Origin: Delphinus delphis
Lineage: Eukaryota > Chordata > Mammalia > Artiodactyla > Delphinidae
Direction of reading: 5' to 3'
Assembly: GCF_949987515.2 (NCBI RefSeq)
Contig: NC_082694.2
Span: 60,262,080 to 60,326,079, forward strand
Length of the DNA stretch: 64,000 bases
Positions 1 to 11,180 of the stretch are shown piece after piece (the first letter of the stretch is position 1; each line of letters starts with the position of its first letter). The notes below the pieces were generated by a model. It saw only the letters and a program-made list of their open reading frames with translations, did no database searches and was not told where the DNA came from. The position numbers and the translations under genes were made by a program.

Positions 1-1300
1 CTATTTTAGGGACTCACCTTCTCTTTCCCTTGCTGCCATGTTACCCACTTCATAATAGTAGATACAGTCAGGGCTCCAGGTTCTCATGAAAAAGAATCAT
101 GTTATGTTACTAGAAAGACTACAGACAGAGCCCAGCTGAGAGCCTCTGCAGAGAGATGAAATTCCACAGTGAGATGTGTTTAACTTCAGAAATTTGGGAG
201 GAGAAATCTCAGTACAGAGTGGAAGCACCCTCACATTTTCCCTGTGGAGGGGATCAAAAGCATTCTTCTCCATCCCTTCCTAAGAGCCTGTAGTCACAGG
301 AAGGAAAGCCCAGGCAATCCGAGAATGCCTGACACAGCCAACGTTGCTGTCACCAGAAGAATCTTAGGGCTGGGAGCCAAATTATTCCTGGAGCAGGAAA
401 GGGCTCCCTTGAGAAAATGGGGAAAGTAGAGGCATGAAGAGGGTAAAGAGCTGAGGCCCAAAGGAAGGGAAGAGAAGGAAGTAAGCATTAAGAAAAAAGG
501 TCATGTCCCCAAGAGGCTCCCTCAGAAGCCCTCGGCAATGGCGTCTCACCTTCTGTGCAATGTGAGTGAAAGAGGGAGCTGGACCGTGTTAGATTTAGAT
601 TTCCTCTGCTAAGCTGAGTATAGCTTTGAGAATAAGATAGAAACCCTCCGTGAAAATGGACTTAACTCTTCATCCAGATTCAGGATACTCTTCATCTGGG
701 GAAGCAGGGAAGAGAAGGCTGGCATGGATCAATTTCTTCAAGGATGCTGAGATGGTGTAAGATGGGCTGAGGGAGCAGGATTGGAAGGAAGAATCTGGGA
801 AACAAGAGTCAATAGTTCCAAGTCACCAAATCAAAAATGCATTAAGTATCTGGTTGGAGGAAGAGGCCCAGATCAGGTTGCCTCATGGCGTTGGCATTAG
901 CTGCTGCAAGGCAAACTGAATACAAAAGCATCATTTTGACTCTACAGAGTCAGAAGATCCCAGAAAAGTTTCCAGGGAGCAAGAAGTAGTAGGTGGCAAT
1001 TAATTCTCACTAATGTGATACTTATAAAATATGACTACAGCTTCTTTGTTAACATTCTGCCTTTACTGACTTATTTTAATGAATGTAAACTAATTTATAA
1101 TAAATGTTATAGACTCACACATGACCTCAGCTTCCCTAATCATATTTTTCATATAAGGTCACATGTTCCTCAACTGGAATTTCACAAATCTAATCTCTGC
1201 AGTTGGTCATGAATTAAATATAACACGATCAAATTGTACAGCACGGCCATTAGTTGACGGTAAGTTTGAGATGTGGCAGATATTATAGGAGGGTAATAAT
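1..1300. other. Unassigned intergenic DNA
   Basis: I see no gene, RNA or recognisable repeat here. The open frames are short (about 60 codons), overlap on opposite strands and have no codon structure. The sequence is moderately purine-rich. Degraded ancient repeats cannot be excluded by eye. Confidence 0.5.
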
Positions 1301-1535
1301 AACGGCCATTATTTATTGATTGGTTACTACTTACTAGCCACCATGCTCTACATTTCGTCTCATTTAATCCTTCTAACAATATGGTGAAGTGGTGTTATCC
1401 TACTTTATAGGTATGGAATCTGAGGTAGAGAAAGTGTGAGGGATTTGCTTCAAGTTCTACAACTAATAAGTAGCAGAGAGGGGGATTCAAACCCCATACT
1501 ATTTGAATCCAAAGTTTGTATGTGCTGCCTGTCTA
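1301..1535 (-). repeat. MIR SINE (antisense copy)
   Basis: An old MIR (tRNA-derived mammalian SINE) read on the minus strand. The plus strand shows the usual antisense order: 'catttaatccttctaacaa', a degenerate 'cctactttataggtatggaa' core, then 'aagtagcagagagggggatt' and 'caaaccccatact' near the tRNA-like end. The divergence is typical of an insertion that predates placental radiation. Confidence 0.8.
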
Positions 1536-2354
1536 TGGGAAAGCAGGGTGGCAGAGGGCTTGTGATGGCCCTGGAAGAATGAATGAAAATTGGATGTAGA
1601 AAGGAGAAAGGGAGAAATTCAAACTGAGGTTGGGACAGAGGAGTAAGGACACAGATGGAGAGCAGGGAAGACCTATCTGCTTGGGAATCAGGTTCACATT
1701 GGGACCTAGCAAGAGGTGAGGATGGAAAGTCCGATGGAGCCAAATGGGGAAGCCCTTGAAATTCCAGCTGAGGACTTTCCACATGATTCATCATGGGAGA
1801 GAGAGTTCTTGGGGGTTCCCTCAGTCTTGGTTTGAGTGATGCAACCCATTCACTTCATTTCACAATCCTTTAGGCCATTTTTAAAGTGGCAACCATGATG
1901 TTTGCAGGAAGTAAGGAGGCATGGGTGTGGAGGGAGAGAGAGTAGGGAAGAGGTAGTCAAGAAGTTATGGTGGCTTGGTAGGAATATCTGCCAGGCTAAA
2001 GGAAAATATTTTGACAAACTTATTCCCTCCTTTATACTGGTTCATCTAATCTGATTCTTCTGGGACAATGTCAGGCCCTCTAAATACAGGAAAAACAGAA
2101 AGGGGAAGGAAGTGAATTCTTTAACTCCTGCAGAAAACTTTAGCTTCAGTTCTCCTGGGGGGCAGATGGTGGCTGATATTGCAATCGAGCTGAGTGGTCT
2201 GCATCCTAAGCTTGGACCTTCTTAGCTGGTCATTGCAGCTGACTTCTGTTGACAAATCAGCTGTCCCACTCTTGGGGAAGTGAGCCCCCTGAGTGGACCT
2301 GTTCATTGTGAGTCCTGTTTCAGACAAGCATTTGGTCAGGGGAGTGGGGACGGA

Positions 2355-2567
2355 TGGATTTTATTAAGGGACTCTGTGCCAGACACTTTTATATATGTTA
2401 TGTCATTTGGTCCCCCCAGTAACCCTGTGAAGTGATTACTCCTCAACTACAGCTGTGGAAACAGGCCGAGAGATGGCACTGAGGGTCACGCAGCTAGAAA
2501 GCAGAGAAGGAGAGGTTTGAGCCTGGTTCTTTCTAACTCTAAGCCGAGGGCTCTGTCTCCCCCATTA
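2355..2567 (-). repeat. MIR SINE (antisense copy)
   Basis: The antisense MIR order is visible: 'gtgccagacacttttatat', 'aaccctgtgaagtgattact', 'acagctgtggaaacaggc', 'gtcacgcagctagaaagcag' and 'gtttgagcctggttcttt'. It is nearly full length and quite well preserved for a MIR. Confidence 0.85.
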
Positions 2568-2613
2568 CTGTGGATTGTAGGTTAAAAACAAACAAATTAA
2601 GCAGCGGAGCCAG

Positions 2614-2637
2614 GGAGGAGAAGGAGAAGGAGAAGGA
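2614..2637 (+). repeat. (GGAGAA)n purine tract
   Basis: A short purine-only run built from GGAGAA units. It is too short to be a very variable microsatellite, but it is a simple repeat. Confidence 0.7.
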
Positions 2638-2639
2638 AA

Positions 2640-3840
2640 TATAATAAGGGAGTTAAAAAAAAAATCTAAGAGGTTTGTCCTGTTGTTTGGATGCAAACTC
2701 AGGTTTGGACCTGCAATTTAGGATCCCAATGAACTGGTCACCATGGAGCTGAGGGCCGCTGAAAGCACTGCTCTCCTCCAAGCTTTTGAGTTTTCTAGAA
2801 GGAATCTCTCTCTCAATCTCTTTGCCAGAAAATGAACCTGAAGGAGTCCTCATGATGAGATGAGCTGGATTGCTATAAGGATTGCAATCCTGGAAGATTT
2901 ATGTCTGTGACTTCACTATGAAAACAAAACTGTTTTCCCCAACCTGTCGGGGGGCAACAGTCAGAAGAAAGTAAGGTTTACTTTTGATGAAACATGTGGT
3001 TCATAACAGAGCCTCTCTTACCAATGGGGTGATCTGTAGGTAAAATATAAAGGATTAAAAAGAAAAAGAATAAAGAAAACATAACAGAATTCCAGTTACC
3101 CCACTCCAGGACAAGGAAACAAAGGGTCAGCTTTGGCAATAAAATATGATACATTTTTGTATATTTTTTCAGCATTAAGATGCACGTCATTCTGCACTTG
3201 GAAGTTGCTTTTGTATCAGTTCACATAGGGTGGATCTATTTTTCCCTGTTGTTATAAAAACATCTCAAGACATGCATGACAAGTCTTCAGAAAATGCCGA
3301 TTCCTGAGCCACTGCGGATAATTGTACATTAATATGGATTGACAAAGACTAGTTTTGATCCCAGTCTATGCCTGTCAGCATGATGGGGGGTCCAGCCCAT
3401 ATGTCAGGTGGGTGTAATGGCTTCTGACAGTGTTAAGGCCCTATAGTGCGAAATCAATGGGATAATAGCAGTAGCAGAGCTGTAGACTGAAGAGTTAGGC
3501 AGTCTGGAGGTGGTAGTGCCCGGGGTAGTAGCCAAGACCCAGGCAAGAAGCAGACTTGGAGTTGAGGTCCAGTTTGGTTGGGACAAAGTAGGTACTCCGT
3601 TTTCTAAAAATGGACTGCTTTGGGTCCCAGTGTGGTCTAAATTTAGTAACTGAAACCTTCACCTCTTTTTCAGCAGAAAACTTTCTGCTCTAGAGATGGT
3701 TACCAATAATCACTTACCTAACCTATTCCAACCCATTGTGGAAGCACACCTGAGTAACACACATGCTCAAGTTAGTGTGGTATGAAATAGATTGGCAGGG
3801 CCCCATGGAAGGGTAAAACAAACACCTAAGTCATAGCATA
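2640..3840. other. Unassigned intergenic DNA
   Basis: No gene or confident repeat is visible. It contains an A-run at 2656-2665 and ordinary non-coding sequence. The open frames present are about 60-70 codons and unconvincing. Confidence 0.45.
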
Positions 3841-3844
3841 TTTT

Positions 3845-3995
3845 TGCCCTTGTTCCCTGCGCTTCTGCAACAATTCACATGCATTTCCATTAGTCTTTAT
3901 CATGCATTGTTTTAATTATTTGATTCTATTACTGTGAACTCTATATGGGTAGAGGCCAAGCACTGTGCCTGGTACATAGTAGAACATCAATAAAA
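3845..3995 (+). repeat. L2 LINE 3' end, interrupted by a SINE
   Basis: The last part, 'actgtgcctggtacatagta' followed by 'gaacatcaataaa', is the typical 3' terminus of L2. A CHR-1 SINE has landed immediately downstream and so marks the L2 as the older element. The upstream limit is approximate. Confidence 0.65.
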
Positions 3996-4226
3996 AGTTG
4001 CTGCTGGGCTTCCCTGGTGGCGCAGTGGTTGAGAGTCCACCTTCCGATGCAGGGGACATGGGTTCGTGCCCCGGTCCGGGAGGATCCCACATGCCGCGGA
4101 GCGGCTGGGCCCGTGAGCCATGGCCGCTGAGCCTGTGCGTCCGGAGCCTGTGCTCCGCAACGGGAGAGGCCACAGCAGTGAGAAGCCCGCGTACCACAAA
4201 AAAAAAAAAAAAAAAAAAGTTGCTGC
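3992..4226 (+). mobile_element. CHR-1 SINE with 13-bp target-site duplication
   Basis: A full-length cetacean CHR-1 SINE of about 205 bp (4005-4213), derived from a tRNA and mobilised by LINE-1 enzymes. The internal RNA polymerase III promoter is recognisable: box A TGGCGCAGTGG at 4018-4028 and box B GGTTCGTGCCC at 4061-4071. The body runs through the usual 'cacatgccgcggagcggctg' block to an A-run of about 20. The 13-bp direct repeats AAAAAGTTGCTGC at 3992-4004 and 4214-4226 are identical, which points to a fairly recent insertion. Apparent open frames across it are SINE sequence, not genes. Confidence 0.97.
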
Positions 4227-4499
4227 CGATGAATTTAAAAATAAAAATGTGTTTATTGCAACTGGATAGAAAGCTATACCATTCAAATTTCAATCAGCTC
4301 AGTATATTCTCTTCTAGATAGACAGTGTTTTGTCATACCCTTTCCACATCCATTCAATCCTGGCTAAATGCATGAATTCAGACTGTCCTGGCATTTTATT
4401 GTTTTATGATCATCCTTACTGTGACAGGCATGCTGCTAACAACTTCCTTCAAGAAAGAATTTGACGTTCAGCTGTGCTAAGTGCAGTTAGCTATCTGCA

Positions 4500-4868
4500 G
4501 AGCCTTTGCTTTCCATGCACAGCACTGGAGCTGATTTCATGCTCTGCTGCAGCCCCCGGGCAATGACTGAGCCTTTGGGAGGAGAAGCACTAGGGCGTGG
4601 CCATTTCTGTCCAGTGTGGTCTCCCCTAATGGGCAGTATTTGTTCTGGAGTTGCTATTGGATTGGTCTGAGGCTTTTCTTGACCAGTTTTGCTTCTCTTC
4701 CCCTTTCCTTTCAGGTGTCAGATCTGTATCACAGTCTAACAAAGTTCCCTGCCCAAAGCTGTCTTCCTCCTCTTTATCTTTCACAGACTTTAGCCCCCAA
4801 TAAATCTCTTACCCCCCTGTCTCCCGTCTCAGAGTCTGCTTCCCAGAGGACCTAAATTGACACACCTA
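4500..4868 (+). repeat. Old ERVL-type solo LTR (3' part)
   Basis: The 3' part looks like an endogenous retroviral LTR: an AATAAA signal at 4799-4804, then a pyrimidine-rich stretch and 'tcagagtctgcttcccagag' leading to 'gacctaaattgacaca', as at the end of several ERVL-class LTRs. The 5' boundary is uncertain and I see no internal retroviral coding sequence. It is an old, diverged, non-coding relic. The polypyrimidine-CAG at about 4697-4714 lies inside it and is not taken as a splice site. Confidence 0.45.
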
Positions 4869-5830
4869 CACAATACCTCATCAGATTTATTTTCTTCCTT
4901 AAACGCAGTGGAGAGATTTTATTAATTTAAATGTATAGTGTTTCCCCACCACAGCTGTAGCCCTGTTGAAGTTCCCCTCCCCACCCTTAAGAAAATCATT
5001 TATTGTCACAACAAATAAGCCTATTCCAGATAGTGTTTGGGATCCTTGTATTGTTCACAAAAAAATCTCCTGGGGCTGGCTAAACTTGAGAATGGGGCAT
5101 TCTAAGACATCACCCACACATGAGCTCTTTTGCAAGACTTTTGCAAACTTGGATCACAGCCTGAAAGAAACCTGAGTGCCCCTCTGAGGGTCCGAAAGGG
5201 ATCTGAACATGTTGGGAGGTGATAATGAGAGCAATCATGTTTGAATGGGTTTGTGAGGGCTCTGGGATGGGGCCCTTGAGAAGTTTAGTGCTTTTCTTCC
5301 ACTTGGCATTTTGCATTTTTGGCACAAGACTTTGTTAAAGCTTGGAATGAGGTTATCACAGCTGTTTATTTTGCCAAAAAACCAACTACTGCTTCAAGTC
5401 TTATGTTCCCTCGTCTCTTGTTTGCTTCTGCCTTGCCAGGGAGACTGCTCTCGTGTGGCTCCTGGTAGCCCCACTGGGAGCTGACAGTGAGACTGGTGGA
5501 AGTGGGGTAAAAGATGTAGCCAAGAAAATCAAACAACCTGAGTCCTATTATGTGTCCACTTGCCGCTCACAATCCGGCATTCTTGCAGAGGCTATTGGAG
5601 CCACGCTCCTCATTATGAGGCACATCAACTACACAGCAGACACATACTTCTCCTATTACATAATGCCTCAATACTGGACGCTGAAAATATCGATTCCTTT
5701 GGCTGTGCCTTTGTGTGCTCAACTACATTGAAAAAAGGAAAACATGAAAAAGCAGCAATTCAGGCATGATTTAATTTAATGCAGCAAGAAGATGGCTGGT
5801 GCACTGTTTCAAGGAACAGAATGTAAAATG
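4869..5830. other. Unassigned DNA with one open frame
   Basis: No gene is recognised. A 92-codon open frame at 5453-5731 follows a polypyrimidine stretch ending in 'ctgccttgccag' near 5440, which superficially resembles a 3' splice site. Its translation matches no family I know, it starts inside the frame without a favourable context, and there is no partner exon. It is most likely chance or a relic of an unidentified repeat. Confidence 0.3.
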
Positions 5831-5834
5831 TCGA

Positions 5835-5975
5835 CACAGTTGACTCCCTCCTCCGGGGAGCCTTCCCTGACCTCTCCTTGGCTCCAGCCACTTCAATCAT
5901 TCATCAACCCCATAGGCCCTTGGGTATGCGCCTGTATAACTCTAGTTGGTTTGTATATTTTTATGCCCTGTCTGG
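5835..5975 (+). repeat. L2 LINE 3' region fragment
   Basis: The block 'ggggagccttccctgacctc' and the spacing to 'gtttgtatatttttatgccc' match the 3' region of L2 in sense orientation. It is diverged and truncated at both ends. Confidence 0.5.
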
Positions 5976-6890
5976 GAGTTGGAAGGAACTGGAGAAGACA
6001 TATAGAACAATCTCTAACTGAAGCCAGGAAGCCCCTCTCATAAAGAGTAGACATGTCTTAAGCAGGCATTAAGTTCCAAAGTCAGCATGTAGGGTGAAGT
6101 CAAGTGTTGTCAGCATTACCTTTGAAAACCCCAAAATGAGAGGCACGTGGGAACAGAGGCAATGTGGGATGGAGGGAGGCAGACCCCATGTCTTTGGTCT
6201 CATTCTTACCCCAGGGCAGCAACAACCGCATAAGTGGGGTGGCATGGAGAATCACCTACACTATTTAATCATTTTCCATTTGTATTTTTATCAAAGTTAC
6301 AAATGTCACATTTTATCGAATCAAACTATTCTACCAGATTTGTTACAGAAAAGATCAGTTCCCCCACCTACTCTTTCCTTTCCCCATCAGCAATGATTTT
6401 CAACTCAAATGACTATGTCTCCATATTTAACTCTAAATAATACACTCATATTGCTACTTCTTCATCTTTCATTTTTAGGCATGATCTGTTGACTTCCCAC
6501 CATGGAAGACAGAGAATTTAATTCTTTTTCATCTTCCTTCATCATCACATGCCCATCCAGTTCTCTCACCCTCTCATTGCAATTATAATTTTGCTTAGCT
6601 CAATATTCATTGTTTACATTTTTATGTCTATGTAAACAGTATTCACAGCTGAGCCATGTAGTAAACTTATTAGTTTCCTTTCTTGAACAACTTTGTATTT
6701 TCCCTGGAGCTAATAATTATCTTTTATTTTGTCTTTTTATTTGCTTAATTTTCTATGCACTTTCACTACTGCAACCAGTAGTCAACTCTCCACCAGTTGT
6801 CCAAATCTCCTGCCAGTATGTTCAAATACATCACAAGGGCGATCAATTTTATCTTGGAGAAATCTTCTGGAGCCTTCTGACCATTCCTAT
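5976..6890. other. Unassigned AT-rich DNA
   Basis: AT-rich DNA with many T-runs and no gene or confident repeat. The frames of about 100 codons here (for example 6094-6396 and 6610-6912) overlap others and show no family resemblance. Confidence 0.4.
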
Positions 6891-6894
6891 ATGG

Positions 6895-8360
6895 TCTAGT
6901 TACCCCTCCTAGCAGGGTCACAGCTGTTGTCCTGAATCATATTCCCTGGAAATACCATTGGTCTTTCTCCCATGTTGTTGCCATGTTGTTCTCTTCCTGT
7001 ATCCCATGGTTTCCTCTTCTTCAGCTCAATCTCCCATTAGGTTGAGTGTAACTTGCTGAAACTTCCTGAGAAAGGGTGAAGAAGTACATTTTTAAAAACC
7101 TTGAACGTCAAAAAGGGTCCTTATTCCATTCTCAAACTTTACTGATGGTTTGAGTGTAGAATTTTGGGTTGCAAATTATTTTCTTTCAGAATTATGAAGG
7201 CATGGCTCCTCTGTTCTAACACTGCAACTAAAAAGAATGATACCATTCTAAGTTGTTTCTTTGTGTGTTTTTTCTGTGAAAGCTTGTAGAATCTTGTCTT
7301 TGTCCTGAGCATTCTGAAATTTCACAATGATTTGCACTAATATGAGTCTATTTTTATTCACTGGGCTGGGCACTTGGTGGTCTTTTCAAAATGGAAACTC
7401 ATATCTTCCAACTCAGGTAAATTTTCTCGAATTATTTCATTAATGATTTTCTCCCTTCATTTTGCCTCTTCTGTTTTTTCTGGGACTCCTATTGTTTGCA
7501 TATTGGGCTCCTTAGAATAGTTTTTCTTAACTTTCAAAAACTTTTCTCTTTCCTATCTCTTTGTCTTTTGGCTCTACTTGCTAGAAAACTTCAACTTTAT
7601 CTTTCAACCCCTCTATTGAATGTTTTATTTTTGCTATCATATTTTTAATTTCTAAGAGCTCTTTTTTTCCCCAGTGAATGTTCCTTTTTAATAAAGCATC
7701 CCGATCTTATTTCATGATTGAAGAATCTTCTCTCCCCAAAACTACTGAATACTGTTGGGACATGCGCACGTGTGTGCACACACAAACACACACACATTCT
7801 CTTCTCCCTTACAAAGTCTCCACTTCCTCTAAATTGCCTTATTTTTAAAAATTGTTTTGCTTTCCATCTTTCATATGAGGTTTTCTTCATATGTTTGATG
7901 ATCCTTGGTTACCTTTACTATTTAAGGCAGTAAAAAGTTGATTGGAAGCTTCAAAGCATGGTAGCTGTTATTAAATATTAGCTTCCTTATAGGGTGATCT
8001 GGCTGGAACCCCCAGTGTCAGTATCTTGAGGTGTTTCCTCTTGACTTGGTCAGGTTTCCGAGAGAAGACATGTCTAACCTTCCACCTGGAGGGTGAAGGC
8101 CCATCATTCGGTATTCCAATTGCTGTTTCAGAAATTCTGTAGGATAAATTGAGTTCCTTTTTCACTTTTCCACAGTTGCCCTGAGGATTCAGCTTTCTCA
8201 GGTTTACTGTCATGCCTCCAACATGTTGCTGTCATTGTTTCTTCTCCCATTTTCCCCATCCTTGTGGTTTATGCGTATTAAAAAAAATCCAGGATTTGGA
8301 GAGGGAGTGAAAATAGATGTATGTATTCAATCCATTATCTTAACCAGAATCCATTATTTA
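6895..8360. repeat. Ancient LINE-1-type (L1M-like) relic
   Basis: Several stretches recall a mammalian ancient L1-type repeat: 'gtagaattttgggttgcaaa' then 'ttattttctttcagaattat' near 7160-7195, 'tcttctgttttttctgggac' and 'tcctattgtttgcatattgg' near 7468-7506, 'ctttatctttcaacccctct' near 7595, and the terminal 'ccattatcttaaccagaatc' near 8331. The order is preserved over about 1.4 kb. The exact subfamily and orientation are not certain. Confidence 0.4.
7763..7796 (+). repeat. Alternating purine-pyrimidine (CA/TG)n tract
   Basis: This short tract switches from GT-type to CA-type repeats around 'gcgcacgtgtgtgcacacac'. The alternation could adopt Z-DNA or a small hairpin. It is a simple sequence with no gene meaning. 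Confidence 0.75.
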
Positions 8361-8454
8361 ATTGTCTTCTTTCTTCATTTTTAGCTTCACAAACAAAAAT
8401 TTGGATTTATATATGTTATATACTCGTAGGTTCTGTCTTCCCAGGGATTATGAT

Positions 8455-8672
8455 GATATTTGTTGAGTATCTTACAATTTATGAATATTTTCTCACTCTT
8501 GATCTCATTTGTTTTTCACTATGACCTAGTGAGGTAGAAACTATTACTCTTTATTTATTTATTTTAAGTATGAGAAAACTAAGATTTAAAGAGGTTGAGT
8601 CCTACACAAATTCCATCAGTTGGTAAGGAGCAGAGACAAGACTCAAAACCAGATTTCCTGACTCCAGGCTTT
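8455..8672 (-). repeat. MIR SINE (antisense copy)
   Basis: The antisense MIR core is visible: 'gtatgagaaaactaagattt', 'aaagaggttgagtcctacac', 'ttggtaaggagcagagacaa' and 'gactcaaaaccagatttcct'. A (TTTA)n expansion near 8550-8563 interrupts the core. Confidence 0.7.
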
Positions 8673-9760
8673 TTTCTGGTGAACGCTTTCTGTAATCAAC
8701 CTGCAAAGAAGCCTGTCTCACCAGCGGACAGCTCTGCCAGGAGATTCCTCCTGATTAATAGCTGAAACCTGTCTCCTTTAACATCTTCCCACAGGTTCTG
8801 GTTCTGCTGTCTTCAGTTACCTGGCATAGATCTAATTTTACTTCCCCATATGAGGCCTTAATTCTTTGTATTCAGCTGTCATTGGGATATGGATCAAGGG
8901 CAGTGGAGTTGTAAAAGTTAAGGATCTCTGAGTCTAGGATGTTGGGTGAGTATCAAAGCTGTCTTTGGTGATGGCAGGTAGGGTGTGAGTGTGATGCCAC
9001 AATTCTCAGAGAATGATGGTAGTAACTGATGGGAGGTCAGCAAATGACAGCAGCAAGGCAGAGCAGAGAGAACATGGTGCATCTGAATAGCCTAAAGCTC
9101 AAAGGAGGAAGAGATTTTGCCTATGGGTACATGGTAAATGTGCAAGGAGAAGACTGGAGAAGGTCATCACTGCCTCCTACACAAAGAATTAGGTTTTAAG
9201 TTTTAACCCCCCGTCCCCAAAATTAGGTTGTGAACAATCCAGATAAGACAAAGAAGTGGAGGAAACAATGGGTTGTAGGTCAAAGATGTAGAAGTGTTCA
9301 TCATAAGGGAATGAGGTTTCAGTAAGGTACAGTGGAAAGAATTGGGATAGGAGTTAGTGAAAAGCAGAGCTGGGAAAACATAAGCTCAAGGCAATGCACG
9401 GATGTGTCCGTGATCTTGAGTCAATTAAAAACACACAATTTCTCTATCCCTGACCTGCTGCTTAGGCAGTTGAGGACAATACCAAGACAGCCAGAGTCTT
9501 GCTTCTGTCTCTCCCTTCTTCCAATGGAAACATGCCTGTGGGGAAAGCCTGTGTCCTCACCTGTTGCTTGCCCTGTCTTGCCACCTGGCCCACAGCACTT
9601 TTCCTTGTCCATCACTGCCAAAGGCACTAGGTGAAGGACTTGGCCTGAAGCCAAAGTAAATAGCAGCTGAGAGACACACAACAGTTGGTGTCTGGCTCAG
9701 ATGGCTTTGGCGCCTTCTAGAGAACCCCCCTTCCCCCAAAGAAGTCTGCCCGGCTTGATG
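8673..9760. other. Unassigned intergenic DNA
   Basis: No gene, RNA or confident repeat is visible. The open frames on both strands around 9.3-9.7 kb overlap each other and look like chance. Confidence 0.45.
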
Positions 9761-9764
9761 AAAA

Positions 9765-10112
9765 CTACCACTAACATTTGTGCAGTGCTTTGGGGTTTAA
9801 CAGGCACTTCCACATATAATAATCTCATTACATCCTCCCAACTATGCTGGTCATAAGTTTTATGATTCCCATTTTATTTTATTTTGTTTTTAATATTTAT
9901 TTATTTATTTAATTTTAGCTGCTCCAGGTCTTAGTTGCGGCTTGAGGACTTCTTAGTTGCAGCATGCAGACTCTTAGTTGTGGCATGCATGCGGGATCTA
10001 GTTCCCCGACCAGGGATTGAACCTGGGACCCCTGCATTGGGAGCTCAGAGTCTTACCCACTGGACCACCAGGGAAGACCCGATTCCCATTTTATAGATGA
10101 AGAAACTTCCAG
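9765..10112 (-). repeat. MIR SINE split by a younger SINE
   Basis: The left part (9765-9877) has antisense MIR sequence such as 'atttgtgcagtgctttgggg' and 'aataatctcattacatcctc'. The right part (from 10081) continues with 'cattttatagatgaagaaac'. The two parts rejoin seamlessly once the CHR-2-like SINE and one copy of its target duplication are removed. Confidence 0.85.
9864..10094 (-). mobile_element. CHR-2-like tRNA SINE with 14-bp target-site duplication
   Basis: A minus-strand SINE (9878-10080) of the cetartiodactyl tRNA-derived group. Reversed, it begins 'gggtcttccctggtggtcca' and carries box B GGTTCAATCCC (complement of 10013-10023). Its A/T-rich (TAAA)n-like tail appears as T-rich sequence at 9878-9915. 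It lacks the long 'cggagcggctgggcc' block of CHR-1 and instead has 'ccgcaactaagacc'-like units. The direct repeats GATTCCCATTTTAT at 9864-9877 and 10081-10094 are identical. Confidence 0.93.
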
Positions 10113-10129
10113 CTCCATCCCTTAGAACT

Positions 10130-10290
10130 GAGTGATACTGAGTAAGTCTTTAACTCTCTCTGAACATCAGCTTTCTTAGCAATAAAATAGGAATAAGACT
10201 TAGGACAATGTTGTCTTGAGAATTAAATAGGGTTATGTGTGTATAGAGTTTATACACAGTTATCATTCCATATATGTTCATTCTATATTT
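10130..10290 (+). repeat. MIR SINE (sense copy)
   Basis: Sense-orientation MIR: 'gagtaagtctttaactctct', 'ctgaacatcagctttcttag', 'caataaaataggaataagac' and 'ttgagaattaaatagggtta'. It lies next to the antisense MIR just upstream, so two MIRs stand head to head. Confidence 0.75.
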
Positions 10291-10435
10291 CCACTTAAAT
10301 GATTTACACCAGTTCACTCAGCCAGAGAAAGGCAGATTTGGAGTCTCCATCTGCACTTGTCAGGAGCAGGTCATTCCTAAAGGAAGAGAGGAATGATTTA
10401 TAAGAATGTACCTTCAGCAACTGTGATAGAGTATA

Positions 10436-10972
10436 AGTACGGACCCAGGATTTTTTCCATCCCTAGGTGCATCCTTCTTTGTAATGTGAAGTTGTCATCC
10501 TTCCAATAGAAGGTGGAGTCTATTTTCCCTCCTCCTTGAATCTGGGCTGGCCCTGCAACTTGCTTCAATTAATAGAATGTGGCAGAAGTGACAATGGGCC
10601 TTTAGTGTCCATCCTCACCTTCTTGATGCTCTGTGACTCCCATGTAAGGGGGCCCAGGCTGGTCTCCTTGAGGATGAGGGACAGCATGGAGAGTCCCAGT
10701 CATCCCAGGAGTTCCAGTCATCACCACTGAGGCCCCAGACACACGACTGAGGCCATCTGGAACAGTCAGCCCCTTAGTCAGCACTCCTCACTCCCTACCC
10801 CCTCACGTGCTAAATGACTGCAGCATACATGAGCCCAGGTGAGACCAGCAGAGGAACTGTCCAGTTGAGCTTGGCCCAAATTACAGGATCATGAACAAAT
10901 ACATAATTGTTGTTTTAGTCCACTAAATTTTAGGATAGATTGTTGAGCAGAAATGGATAACCGATACATGAC
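10436..10972 (+). repeat. MaLR-type solo LTR (MLT1-like)
   Basis: It resembles an ERVL-MaLR LTR. 'gaaggtggagtctattttcc', 'cttgaatctgggctggccct' and 'attaatagaatgtggcagaa' lie near the 5' side. The 3' terminus has 'ttgttgttttagtccactaa' followed by 'gaaatggataaccgatacat', a diverged form of the usual MaLR-type end. It is non-coding and has no internal retroviral region. The subfamily is not certain. Confidence 0.6.
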
Positions 10973-11180
10973 TAAGGTAAGATGCTAGGATAGTGTCAAT
11001 AAGTTTGCATAGATACTGTAATCAGATAGGACTTGATCAAAAGGACCCCATGACATCATCTTTCTCTTTTAAATTATGGTTGATTCAACACCATCTGGTG
11101 GTCCTTTTGCCTAAAGATAGAACCATGAACTGATAAGTTTGTGAGGACCTATTCCTCTAATATGTATAATTGTTTGGATT

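Noticed and set aside
4018..4071. tRNA gene, from intact box A and box B
   Set aside because: The boxes belong to the tRNA-derived head of the SINE. No cloverleaf with an acceptor stem can be closed, and an A-tail and target duplication are present.
3916..4321. Overlapping frames on both strands at 3.9-4.3 kb
   Set aside because: All are CHR-1 SINE sequence. The same near-identical peptides recur at 14.1, 25.1, 28.3 and 32.8 kb.
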